Assembly (NCBI GenBank): GCA_947259925.1
Contig: CAMYOG010000022.1
Span: 1-64,000 of the forward strand
Direction: 5' to 3'
Source: Thermoanaerobaculia bacterium
GTDB lineage: Bacteria > Acidobacteriota > Thermoanaerobaculia > Multivoradales > JAHEKO01
DNA length: 64,000 bases
Positions 25,796-35,100 of the stretch are shown piece by piece. Each line of letters starts with the position of its first letter. The first letter of the stretch is position 1. The notes beneath the pieces are model-generated. The model was not told the DNA's origin. It searched no databases and was given only the letters and a program-made list of their open reading frames with translations. The position numbers were made by a program, and so were the translations under genes.

Positions 25796-27019
25796 TCAGC
25801 GGTCTCGCCGCAACAGCTGTCGAGCGCGCCGGGCGATCGACCGGATCACCTTCTTGCTCGGCGCGTTCTGGGTCAGGTTGTCGAGCACCGTCAGTCCGCC
25901 GTCGCCCTTGAAGTAGTCGTTCGGCGGCGAGAGCGTATGCCCAAGGCCTTCCAGGAGCAGCAGGTCGTACGGCCGGGCAGGCCGTTTCTCCAGCCGCTCG
26001 ATCAGCGCCAGGGTCTCGGAGACGGGGGTCTGGACGTCGGCGTCGCCCTGGACGAACAGAATCTTGGCGCCGGTCTTGCGGATCTGACCGACGTTCGGCT
26101 TGAGCGAGAAGTAGCTCTGCATGTACACGCCGTTCGCTCCGGACTTGAGACCGTCGATGAAAAGCTCGGCCTGCGCCCGGTTGGCGGGTCCGAGCTCCCG
26201 ATCGAGATCGAAGCGGCCGTCACCGTCGAGATCGACGTCGGGGTTGAGCCGGTCGACCCTGACCGCGCCGATCGGATTCGGAGGCAGCCCGAAGAGGAGC
26301 TCGACGTTGGTGTAGACCCAGAACGAGCCCAGACCGAAGTTGTCGTCGAGGGCCGCGAACTCGTCGAGGGTCAGGTAGCCGTCGGCGTCGGCGTCGACGG
26401 CGCGCGCGTAGAAGTCCATGTAGCGGCCGTGCGCCTGGTACATCATCGTCTCCTCGAAGGGACTGGCGACCGAGCCCACGAGGATGAGGAGGTCGACGAG
26501 ACCGCTGTCGCGGGCCAGTCGGGTGGCGACATAGCTGCCTTCGGAGTGGCCGACGATGAGCAGCGGTGTCGCGGCGACCCCAGGATGAGCGACGAGGGCC
26601 CCAAGCGCGTTCCGCGCGTCCTCGATGATGTCTCCGATCGTCGAGTTCCTCAGGATGTCGGGGTCGCTGCCGATGTTCCTGGGCGCCGCGCCCCGCTTGT
26701 TGTAGCGCAGCACCGCGTAGCCCCGCTTGCTGAAGGTGCGGGCGATGCCGCGATAGATCCGCTGTCGGCCGTCCGTCAGGTCGAAGAACGGCGCGTTGAT
26801 CGTGCCGTCGGCGTCGTTGAGACCGCTGCCGGCGATCATCAGCATCCCCGGGAACGGGCCGTCACCCGTGTCCGGATGCGACAGGATTCCCTCTAGCGTG
26901 AGGCCGTCGTGGGTCTGGAAGGAGATCGGCTCTTCCACGAAGCCGGCGAAGGCGGCCGGCGCCGCCGAGCACCAGAGCCCGACGACGAGTGTGAGCAGCC
27001 CAGCTTGGAGTCGCGACAT
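25796..27019 (-). CDS. secreted alpha/beta hydrolase with two EF-hand loops
   Basis: A 407-residue protein with a signal peptide (LLTLVVGLWCSAAPAAFAG). The alpha/beta hydrolase core has the nucleophile elbow LLIVGHSEGSYVA, MLMIAGSGLNDADGT at the oxyanion region, a late Asp in LFVQGDADVQTPVSET, and His in LEGLGHTLSPPND. In the lid region two canonical calcium loops appear: DADADGYLTLDEF (around residue 215) and DVDLDGDGRFDL (around residue 270). This is a serine ester- or amide-hydrolase that may need or sense calcium through the inserted loops. It is monocistronic and convergent with the peptidase gene. The substrate is unknown. Confidence 0.85.
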   Translation of the reverse strand: MSRLQAGLLTLVVGLWCSAAPAAFAGFVEEPISFQTHDGLTLEGILSHPDTGDGPFPGMLMIAGSGLNDADGTINAPFFDLTDGRQRIYRGIARTFSKRGYAVLRYNKRGAAPRNIGSDPDILRNSTIGDIIEDARNALGALVAHPGVAATPLLIVGHSEGSYVATRLARDSGLVDLLILVGSVASPFEETMMYQAHGRYMDFYARAVDADADGYLTLDEFAALDDNFGLGSFWVYTNVELLFGLPPNPIGAVRVDRLNPDVDLDGDGRFDLDRELGPANRAQAELFIDGLKSGANGVYMQSYFSLKPNVGQIRKTGAKILFVQGDADVQTPVSETLALIERLEKRPARPYDLLLLEGLGHTLSPPNDYFKGDGGLTVLDNLTQNAPSKKVIRSIARRARQLLRRDR

Positions 27020-27046
27020 CGAGAGCCTCCGGCTCGGGGAAGACCC

Positions 27047-28048
27047 CTACGAATCGCCCATGACCAGATCGCCCAGGCCACCGAGGACCGATCCTTCACC
27101 CGTACGCCGGCCCCCGGTCTGCGGCGCGGCCGCGTAGATCCGGCTCGCCAGCCGGCTGAACGGCAGCGACTGGATCCAGACCGAGCCCGGGCCGGTCAAC
27201 GAGGCGTAGAAGAGGCCCTCGCCGCCGAACAGCGCGGTCTTGATCCCCTTGACCATCTGGATGTCGTAGGTGATGTGGCTCTCCAGGGCAACCAGGCAGC
27301 CGGTGTCGAGCCGCATCGTCTCGCCGGCGGCGAGCTTGCGCTCCACCACCGTGCCGCCGGCGTGGACGAAGGCCAGGCCGTCGCCGGTCAGCTTCTGCAG
27401 GATGAACCCCTCGCCGCCGAACAGACCGGCGCCCAGACGCTTCTGGAACGCGATGCCGACAGCCACGCCCTTGGCCGCGCAGAGGAACGCTTGCTTCTGA
27501 CAGATGATCGTGTTGTCGTGCTGCTTCAGATCGAGCGGGATGATCCGACCCGGGTAGGGTGAGGCGAAGGCGACCTTCTGCTGGCCGCCGGCCGAGTTGC
27601 CGAACAGCGTCATGAAGAGCGACTCGCCGGTGAGAACGCGCTTGCCCGCGCCGAGCAACGCGCCCATGAACCCGCCCTGCTGCTCGCTCGAGCCGTCGCC
27701 GAAGATGGTCTCCATCTCGATGCCGGGATCCATGTACATGAACGAGCCGGCCTCGGCGATGCACGCCTCCTGCGGATCGAGGGTGATCTCGACGAACTGC
27801 ATCTCCTCGCCGTAGATCTCGTAGTCGATCACGTGCGCGCTCCCCGGCACCGGCGGAGGTGGCGCCGCCGGCAGCTGGTCGGCGAACTCGGGCTGCTGGA
27901 CGATCGGCACCCAGGCGCTCATCCCCTCCCGGAAGACGTGCGCGTCGCGCCCGATCTCGCCGCTCGAGACCTTGGCTCGCAGCTCGTCCTCGGCAAAGGG
28001 GCCCGTCTGGTTGCCCGAGATCGCCGCGTACCACACCTTGTCGCTCAT
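27047..28048 (-). CDS. GYF_2 domain plus AIM24/TIGR00266 family protein
   Basis: A 333-residue protein. Residues 1-60 form a GYF_2-type domain ([29 protein letters not shown]). After a Pro-rich linker, residues 75-310 match the AIM24/TIGR00266 beta-helical family ([59 protein letters not shown]). The family is implicated in membrane or envelope organisation but has no defined reaction. A glycine-rich segment near residues 125-140 ([13 protein letters not shown]) may be a flexible or membrane-touching loop. It is monocistronic or weakly linked to the RNase D gene 49 nt upstream. Confidence 0.9.
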   Translation of the reverse strand: MSDKVWYAAISGNQTGPFAEDELRAKVSSGEIGRDAHVFREGMSAWVPIVQQPEFADQLPAAPPPPVPGSAHVIDYEIYGEEMQFVEITLDPQEACIAEAGSFMYMDPGIEMETIFGDGSSEQQGGFMGALLGAGKRVLTGESLFMTLFGNSAGGQQKVAFASPYPGRIIPLDLKQHDNTIICQKQAFLCAAKGVAVGIAFQKRLGAGLFGGEGFILQKLTGDGLAFVHAGGTVVERKLAAGETMRLDTGCLVALESHITYDIQMVKGIKTALFGGEGLFYASLTGPGSVWIQSLPFSRLASRIYAAAPQTGGRRTGEGSVLGGLGDLVMGDS

Positions 28049-28097
28049 GATGCTCGCTCCCTCCGTTTGCGATGTCCGCTAGCTACAGGTAGACCCT

Positions 28098-29246
28098 TCA
28101 CTCTACCAACTCGGTCAGGCGCTCTCCGTACATACGGATCCGCTTCGCCCCGAGTTGTGGCACGCCTTCCAGGTCGCCGGCGCCGTGCCGTTTCAAATGG
28201 TCGAGCGCCCGGCTCGGTAGGACCACCTGGTGCGGCACCCCGCGGCGATCCGCCTCGGCGTTGCGCCACTTCTTGAGGCTCTCCTCGCGGCGCTTGATGG
28301 TCCGGCCGTCGGCGTTCCCCTCGGGCGCCGGGCTGCGTGGCCGAGGCGGTACCGGTGCCGGATCCGTGCGCGCGCTCTGGATCAGCTTCAGGAGCTCATC
28401 GGCGTGGGCAGCCAGGCGCCCACGGACCCCGACCCGGCGGAGCGCGTTGCGATTCCGCGGCGGGTTGGCACTCAGCGCCAGCAGGAGTCGATTGTTCAGC
28501 GTGCGGCCGGGAGCCCGGTCCTCGGCGCGCGCCACCCGGTCGCGCCAGGCCCAGAGCGCCGCCAGTACGGGCAGGCTCGACGGCTTGAGGTTGCCCGCTC
28601 CCCTGATCTTCCAGAAGCCGTTCGGTCGATAGCCCCCGTCCCAGATCGACTCCTCCACCACCCGATTGGCGATCGCCAGCTCCTCCTCGAGATCGGCGTC
28701 CACGATCTGGCCCTCGAGCGCGCGACAGATCTTCGGCAGGTAGCGGACGTCGTCGATCGCGTAGGCGAGGACCTCGCGGTCGAGCGGTCGTCGCGCCCAG
28801 TCGTACTGCGTGTACGCCTTGTCCAGCTCGACCCCACAGAGGCGCTCGACGACCGCGGCGTAGCCAGTCCTCTCGAAACCGAGGAAGGTCGAGGCCTGCT
28901 GACTGTCCCAGACGCCGCGCAGCTCGAGGTCGAAGTCGCGCTTGAGACAGCCGACGTCGAACTCACCACCGTGCAGGTAGGTCGTGCGTTCGGGCGACTC
29001 GAGCACCTGCCGTAGCTTCTCGAGCGGCCCGGCGCCGTCGAGGGCGATCAGGTCGACCAGCCAGAGGCGGCCGCCGACGTTCAGCTGCAGGAGGCAGAGC
29101 TGCTCTCGATAGCTGAAGCCGGAGTTTGACTCGGTATCGAGCGCGTGCCAAGGCTCGCGCGCGAGGCTGTCGGCGAGTGGGCCGAGTTTGTCGGGCTCGT
29201 CGACGTAGGTGAAGGGGATCCCATCGGCGGGTTCGGTGTTCGACAT
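28098..29246 (-). CDS. rnd: ribonuclease D
   Basis: A 382-residue 3'-5' exoribonuclease processing tRNA and other stable RNAs. The DEDD catalytic residues are visible: ALDTESNSGFSYREQLCLLQ (Asp and Glu of ExoI), LHGGEFDVGCLKRDF (Asp of ExoII) and YAIDDVRYLPKI (ExoIII). One HRDC domain follows the exonuclease core, and the C-terminal region (DHLKRHGAGDLEGVPQLGAK) resembles a further HRDC-like helical module. It starts with ATG at 29246; a small ORF runs divergently upstream. Confidence 0.92.
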   Translation of the reverse strand: MSNTEPADGIPFTYVDEPDKLGPLADSLAREPWHALDTESNSGFSYREQLCLLQLNVGGRLWLVDLIALDGAGPLEKLRQVLESPERTTYLHGGEFDVGCLKRDFDLELRGVWDSQQASTFLGFERTGYAAVVERLCGVELDKAYTQYDWARRPLDREVLAYAIDDVRYLPKICRALEGQIVDADLEEELAIANRVVEESIWDGGYRPNGFWKIRGAGNLKPSSLPVLAALWAWRDRVARAEDRAPGRTLNNRLLLALSANPPRNRNALRRVGVRGRLAAHADELLKLIQSARTDPAPVPPRPRSPAPEGNADGRTIKRREESLKKWRNAEADRRGVPHQVVLPSRALDHLKRHGAGDLEGVPQLGAKRIRMYGERLTELVE

Positions 29247-29382
29247 CAGCGGGGGCGAATGCTACCAATCGGGAGCTCTGATCAGCTCCGGGTCGCCGCC
29301 GTTCGCCGGCGCGCGGCATCTAGTCACCGGCCGCCGAGCCCGCCGGGCTCGCGACGCCTGCCCTGAAGGGGGTGCTATCAAC

Positions 29383-29784
29383 CTGAAGAAGCTGTTGGTC
29401 CCGTTCATCGCGGTCTACGTCGTCGCCCAGATGATCGGCTACCTGATTCGCCAGGTCTGGCTGAGTCCTACCTACGGTTCTCTCGCCGACGTCTGGCGGC
29501 CAGAGGAGGACATGATGTCCAAGACCTGGATCATGTTCATCACTGCAGCGTTCTTCTGCTTCTTCTTCGTCTACGTGTTCGCCCGCGGCTACGAGGGCAA
29601 GGGCATCGCCGAGGGCGTCCGCTACGGCCTGGTCATCGCACTCTTTTTCGGGGTCGTCCAATCGTTCGACTGGTACGTCATCCTGCCGATCCCCTACTCG
29701 CTCGCTCTCAACTGGTTCCTGGCGATCGTGGTGACGTCGATCCTCATGGGGATCGTGGCCGCCTTGACCTACAAACCGGAGTAA
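29383..29784 (+). CDS. small integral membrane protein, likely non-ATG start
   Basis: A 133-residue protein with four hydrophobic segments (residues 4-20, 48-66, 78-95 and 103-128). No ATG, GTG or TTG lies at the right place. CTG at 29383 gives MKKLLVPFIAVYVVAQMIGY, preceded 10 nt upstream by AAGGGGG (29366-29372), and is the likeliest start; ATC at 29377 is also in frame. The first helix would then be an N-terminal signal-anchor. I recognise no family. It lies 49 nt before the beta-propeller gene and may share its transcript. Confidence 0.7.
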   Translation: MKKLLVPFIAVYVVAQMIGYLIRQVWLSPTYGSLADVWRPEEDMMSKTWIMFITAAFFCFFFVYVFARGYEGKGIAEGVRYGLVIALFFGVVQSFDWYVILPIPYSLALNWFLAIVVTSILMGIVAALTYKPE

Positions 29785-29833
29785 CGGCGAGCGACGCGGC
29801 ATCCAGCGGCGACGGAGTATGCTTCGCCCGCCT

Positions 29834-31207
29834 ATGGGAAAGCTGAGACTCGCGTCCGCCGTGGCCGCCCTGGTCGCGGTGCTCGCGATCACGACGTCGG
29901 CTGACGAAGGGGCCGATTCCCAGCCACCCAATCTGGCCCGGCGGCCAGGCGGCGTCTCCTGGCCCGGCTTCATGGGCGAGCGCGGCGACGGCAAGTCGAT
30001 CGAGGTCGGCGTGCCGAGCAGCCTCCCGGCTGGCGGCCTACCGCTAGTCTGGCAGGTAGAGACCGGCGACGGCTACAGCTCGCCGTCGATCGCCCGGGGG
30101 CGCCTCTTCCTGTTCGATCGCCGGGGCGACCGGGCTCGCCTCACCTGCTTCGAGAGCGAGACCGGCCGCGAGCTCTGGCACTCCGAGTATCCGACCGACT
30201 ACGAGGACTACTACGGCTACAGCAACGGCCCGAGGGCCTCGCCGGTGATCGACGGCAACCGGGTCTACACCTTCGGGGTCGAGGGACGGCTGCGCGCCCA
30301 TCGCGTGACCGACGGTGCGCTGCTCTGGGACCTCGACACCACGGCCCGCTTCGGCGTGGTCAAGAACTTCTTCGGCGCCGGGAGCACGCCGGTGATCGAA
30401 GGCGACCTGCTGCTGGTGCCGATCGGCGGTAGCCCCCCCGGGACCCCCAAGATCCACAGCGGCAAGGTCCGCGGCAAGGGCAGCGGTATGGTCGCCTTCG
30501 ACAAACGGACCGGTGAGATCCAGTACGCCTTCAGCGACGAGCTGGCGAGCTATGCGACGCCGGTCCTGGCCGACGTCGGCGGGCGCCGGCGCGGATTCCA
30601 CTTCGCGCGGGGCGGGCTGATGGCGTTCGACCCGGCGACTGGCAAGCTCGAGTTCCACCACCCCTGGCGGGCGAGGATCCTCGAGAGCGTCAACGCGGCG
30701 AGCCCGGTGGTGGTCGGCGACACGGTCTTCATCTCGGAGACCTACGGGCCCGGCAGCGCCCTGCTCAAGCTCCTGCCGAGCGGTTACGAGGTGGTCTGGC
30801 AGGACAAGCCCGGGCTCCGCAATCACTCGCTGTCGCTCCACTGGAGCACGCCGATCCACCACCAGGGCTACCTCTACGGCTCCAGCGGCCGGAACAGCGG
30901 CGACGCCGAGCTCCGTGCCGTCGAGCACGCCACCGGACGGGTGGTGTGGAGGCAGCCGGGGCTGGCCCGATCGACCCTGCTCCTGGTGGACGACCATCTG
31001 GTGGTCCTGACCGAGTACGGTCGCCTGCTACTGGTGCGTCCGACGCCCGAGCGGTACACGCAGGTGGCCGATCTGACGCCCCGGAACGAGGCCGGCCAGC
31101 CGTTGCTGCAGTACCCGGCCTGGAGCCCGCCCGCGCTGAACGCCGGCCTGCTCTACCTCAAGGGCAAGGGGCGGCTGGTCGCTCTCGAGCTCATCCCACC
31201 GCGCTGA
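29834..31207 (+). CDS. secreted PQQ-type beta-propeller protein
   Basis: A 457-residue exported protein. After a signal peptide (MGKLRLASAVAALVAVLAIT), it has the repeated tryptophan-docking blades of the PQQ-like family: LVWQVETGDGYSSPSIARGR, ESETGRELWHSEYP, VTDGALLWDLD, DKRTGEIQYAF, ATGRVVWRQPG. The pattern fits outer-membrane-protein-assembly (BamB-like) or quinoprotein-type propellers, but neither a dehydrogenase active site nor a lipobox is seen, so a scaffolding or binding role is the cautious call. ATG at 29834. Its 3' end overlaps the convergent hydrolase gene by 17 nt. Confidence 0.87.
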   Translation: MGKLRLASAVAALVAVLAITTSADEGADSQPPNLARRPGGVSWPGFMGERGDGKSIEVGVPSSLPAGGLPLVWQVETGDGYSSPSIARGRLFLFDRRGDRARLTCFESETGRELWHSEYPTDYEDYYGYSNGPRASPVIDGNRVYTFGVEGRLRAHRVTDGALLWDLDTTARFGVVKNFFGAGSTPVIEGDLLLVPIGGSPPGTPKIHSGKVRGKGSGMVAFDKRTGEIQYAFSDELASYATPVLADVGGRRRGFHFARGGLMAFDPATGKLEFHHPWRARILESVNAASPVVVGDTVFISETYGPGSALLKLLPSGYEVVWQDKPGLRNHSLSLHWSTPIHHQGYLYGSSGRNSGDAELRAVEHATGRVVWRQPGLARSTLLLVDDHLVVLTEYGRLLLVRPTPERYTQVADLTPRNEAGQPLLQYPAWSPPALNAGLLYLKGKGRLVALELIPPR

Positions 31208-32090
31208 CCTGGGAGTCGTCACCCGGCTCGAACTGGACCGCGGTGGTCGAGTGCTCGGCGGCGCGCTCGAAGGTCTCCAGGGCGGTGCGAATCACCGCCC
31301 GGTTGGCCACCTCGATCGAGCCGAGGTGGCCGGCGCCCCGGACGATGCTGTAGCTGCCGCCGGCGCACTCGGCCAGCGTCCGGGTCTCCTCCGGCCGGAC
31401 GCCCAGGTTGCGAGCGCCGCTGATGTAGGTGACCGCACCCAGGTCGAACGCCGTCGCGTGGCGGCGGAGGTCGAGATAGCGATGGACGTCCGGAAGCATC
31501 CGCTGCACCAGGATCCGTGCCGGCTTGCCCCAGGGTTCGACCCGGCTCGACCACTCGTACAGGTGGGAAGGCACGTCCTCGAACATCGCTCCGGCGACCT
31601 GATCGGTACGCGCGAGGACCTGATGGGACCAGTAGCCACCGACGCCGACGCCCCAGATGAACAGGTCGAGCCCCTTGCCAAGTCGATCGAGCCGCGCCAG
31701 GGCGTCCTCGACCGCGCGATCGTACAGACCCGACGGGCGGCCGCTACCTCCGAAGCCGGGCAGGTCGATCGTCAGCGCGTGATAGCCGGCGGCCCGCAGC
31801 GCCTCGATCCGACCCAGGCGGTGGAAGTAGGCGCGCCCCTCGGGGATCCAGGGATGGAGCAGCAGGACCGCGCCGCGGGGGCTCACGTAGGCCGGATACC
31901 AGGTCGCAGCCAGGGTCCCCGGTCCCCGATCACGCTCGACCGACAGGTTCTCGTACGGGAGCAGGACCGGTGGCGCGGCCGCCGGAGGGACGACCCGCAG
32001 CTGCGGCGCCAGGGCGCGAACAAGCCGCAGCCCCGCGCGCTCTCGCCACTCCTGCGGACGTGGCGGTGCTTGCACCATCCCGCGGATCAT
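31191..32090 (-). CDS. alpha/beta hydrolase
   Basis: A 299-residue protein of the alpha/beta hydrolase superfamily: GAVLLLHPWIPEGRAYF oxyanion region, DLPGFGGSGRPSGLYD, the position of the nucleophile elbow at LFIWGVGVGGYWSHQVL, and AGHLGSIE for the late His. The usual nucleophile motif G-x-S-x-G is replaced by GVGVGG, with no Ser. The protein may therefore be inactive as a serine hydrolase or use another residue. The ATG at 32090 has GGGTGAAAG upstream and is preferred to ATG 32078. No signal peptide is seen. Confidence 0.8.
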   Translation of the reverse strand: MIRGMVQAPPRPQEWRERAGLRLVRALAPQLRVVPPAAAPPVLLPYENLSVERDRGPGTLAATWYPAYVSPRGAVLLLHPWIPEGRAYFHRLGRIEALRAAGYHALTIDLPGFGGSGRPSGLYDRAVEDALARLDRLGKGLDLFIWGVGVGGYWSHQVLARTDQVAGAMFEDVPSHLYEWSSRVEPWGKPARILVQRMLPDVHRYLDLRRHATAFDLGAVTYISGARNLGVRPEETRTLAECAGGSYSIVRGAGHLGSIEVANRAVIRTALETFERAAEHSTTAVQFEPGDDSQVSAVG

Positions 32091-32113
32091 AACTTTCACC
32101 CGCGGCGCTGTGT

Positions 32114-32138
32114 AAAAAAACTTCGTGAGCTTGAAAGT
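32114..32138 (-). terminator. candidate rho-independent terminator of the macroglobulin gene
   Basis: About 32 nt past the stop codon at 32170, the minus strand has a short stem (ACTTTC / GAAGT around an 8-nt loop) directly followed by seven T residues. The stem is short, so strength is uncertain, but the position and U tract fit. The following hydrolase ATG lies just downstream. Confidence 0.35.
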
Positions 32139-32169
32139 AACCTTATAAAGGGCGAGGAGGTCACTCGCG

Positions 32170-35100
32170 CTAGCGGCCGATCGCAAGGACGGCGCCGGCC
32201 GAATGACCGGTGAACTCCGGTGCGTACATCGACTGGAGGGTGGCGGGCGCCGCCCGGAAGACGCCCGAGGTGGCGGCTCGCAGACGGTACTTGAGGGTGT
32301 ACTCGCCGACCGGCAGCCACTCGAAGAAGAAGTTGGTGCCGCTGTCCCGAACCTCCTCGAACCAGCCCAGACCGAGATCCCATCGGTAGCCCGAGGTGAG
32401 CGTCTCGGGCTCGAAGCCGGCGGCCCGCGGGTCTCGCAGGTGCACGTACTCGGCGGCGTGGCGGGCACGAATCACCAGGTGTACCTCGATCTGGTCACCG
32501 ATCTCGAGCCGCTCATCGGCCCCGAGCGGGCGCAGCACCCACTCGCCGGCCTCCATCTGCCGCCGGAATAGCTGGCGCCGGACCGCGAACAGGTCGTCGC
32601 TCCCCACCTCGGGCATGCGCTCGGTCGAGAAGTGCCAGGTGGCGGACGCGAAGAGGAAGCCCGGGCTCTCCTTCTCGACCACGATCGTCGACATGGTCGA
32701 GGGCTCGATCTGACCACCCCGTAGAACGATCCGGTTCCTTCCTCCGGTGTACTCGTCCGGTTCGAACACGAACCCGGTCACCTGCGAGCCGATGGTCACC
32801 GTGGCCGCCTCGCGGACCCCCAGCTGGCCCTCCTGGCGCAGGTAGTGGGTCAGCGAGTAGACCACCTCGGCCGTCGCCCGCGTCGACTTCCAGTGGTTGA
32901 GCTTCTTGTTGAGCAGCAGCCACTGCACCAGGCCGTGCCGGCGCTCGTCTTCGGGCGCCAGCTCGCCGAGGACCCGGAGGGCGAAGGCGTGGGTCTCGAT
33001 GGTGTCGTTGTACCAGAGCCAGGCGCGCTCTTCGGGCACCCAGAAGGTGCCTTCATCACGGGTTGTCCGAGCCGAGTCCATCACGCTCTCCCAGACTGTG
33101 TGCGCCTCCTCGGACCGCCCGGCTCGCTCGAGGGTCAAGGCCAGGAAGCCCTTGATCAGCGGCGAGTGCTCGCGCCAGTGCCGGAACGACAGATCGAGCA
33201 TCCGCCGACGGTCCTCGTCGCTGAACAGGTTCCCGGTCCACGACGGGTCGGGGTAGTTCGAGAGCACGTAGTTCAAGAAGGTCACCAGCTCGTAATGGTG
33301 ATCCTCCGTCGCCAGGTCGCGCAGTTCGTCCTCGTAGTGGCGCCGGAGGTAGCCCCAGGCGCGGACCACCATCTCGCGCGGCACTTCGACCCCGAACTCG
33401 AGCGCCCGCGAAAAGCCGTTCACCATGTAGAGCGTCATGTAGGGAGACGGCGGCCCGCCCGGCCACCAGGGGAAGCCGCCGAGGGAGGTCTGGGCCTGTT
33501 CCAGCTTGGCGAGCGACAGATCGCGCTGCGCGCGCGCGATGCGCGGGTCGAGAACGTTGACCAGATCGTCCTCGCCGCCGCCGCGGGCCATCTGCAGCCA
33601 GGGAGTCTCCTCGAGGCTCATCGTCCGATTCGGGTCGTCGGCCTCCCAGGCTTCGAAGCGGGTGTCGCGCTCGGAGAACCGCCGCGCCATGCGCGCGACG
33701 CTGGGAAACCGGTCGTAGAGCGAGCCGAGAATGCCGGTCGAGAGGAACCGGTTGAGCGTCTGCTCGGTGCACTCGTACGGGTAGTCGACCAGATAGGGCA
33801 AGGCGTTGAGGACGCTGTAGAAGAGCTGTGCGTCGAGCGTCACGGCTAGCAGCTCGTCGACCCGGGTCGGATCGTCGTCGGCACCGAGCTCACCGAATCT
33901 GAGCTCGCGCCGGTCGCGATCCCGAAGGGTGACGAACCTCGACTGCGACAGGTGCATCCGGCCCGGTAGGAGAGGCAGCGGTCGCAATTCGCCGTCGCTC
34001 AGATCACCGGCCCGCGCGGTCACCCTGAACGCGACCGTACCCACCCGGGTCGGCGTCCTGATCGAGAACGGCAAGGTAAGACCGCCCCCCGGCGCCACCG
34101 TGAACGCCCGGGCTTCGGCGTCCTCCGCCGTGAGCCCGAACTCCGCGCGCACGCTCTCCCCGGTCGCCGGGTCGACGATGTCGAGATCGAGCGCGCCGCT
34201 CATCTCGGTCGAGCCGGCGTTGTTGACCGTCACTCGCAGGTCGGCTTCGTCTCCTTCGCGAAGGAAGCGCGGCAGATAGGGACGGACCATCAGGTCCTTG
34301 GCGGTGCGCGTGCTCCGTTCGATCGAGCCGCCGCGCAGGTCGCGGGTCAGCGCGTGGACCCAGACGCTCCACTCGGTCAGTGAGTCCGGAACCGTGAACT
34401 CGAACGCCACGCCGCCGTCGTCGTCGACCCTCAGGTGAGGCTCCCAGAACGCGGTCTCCGAGAAGTCCTCCCGCAGACCCTCGCCGGCCGGCTCCTCGGG
34501 GCTCGGCAGCTCTGGGGCCGAATCGTCCCGGACCTCCTCCTCCGCGACCTTCATGGCCCCTTCCCCCGCCTGATCCCGCACGGTCGTCATCGCCATGAAC
34601 TCGCGGGCCCGGGGCCGCGCGAAGCGCCGCCCGGGGCCGCCGATCGGGTAGCCGTCGAAGAACTCGAGGCGGTCGGCCCGAAGCTGCGGATAGCCGGGGA
34701 GCCGGCGCCCGTCGGTCAGCCGCCAGATCGAGCCCCGGCCGCCCACGGTCGAGGCGAGCGGCCAGTGCCCGCTCAGGACCGGATAGAGGGTCAGCGGATC
34801 GACCGGCTGATGGGGGGCGAACAGGTCGAGGCTACGGTCGTACATGTAGGCGAGCAACTCGGCCGAGCCCCGGGCCAGCGTCTCGCCGTCCGCGGCCCGG
34901 AGCTTGATCGACCAGCGCTCGCGGGCCCCGGGCCGCAGCAGATCGCGGAAGCTCTCGAACTCGACCGACAGCTTGCGGTCGTCCCAGGGGACGAAGATCG
35001 ACTCGGTGACGGTCATCAGCTGGTGATCGCGCAGGGCCGTCAACCGGACCCCGAAGCCGCCCCGCAGCTGGTCGTCGACCGCGATTTCGATCACCCGCGG

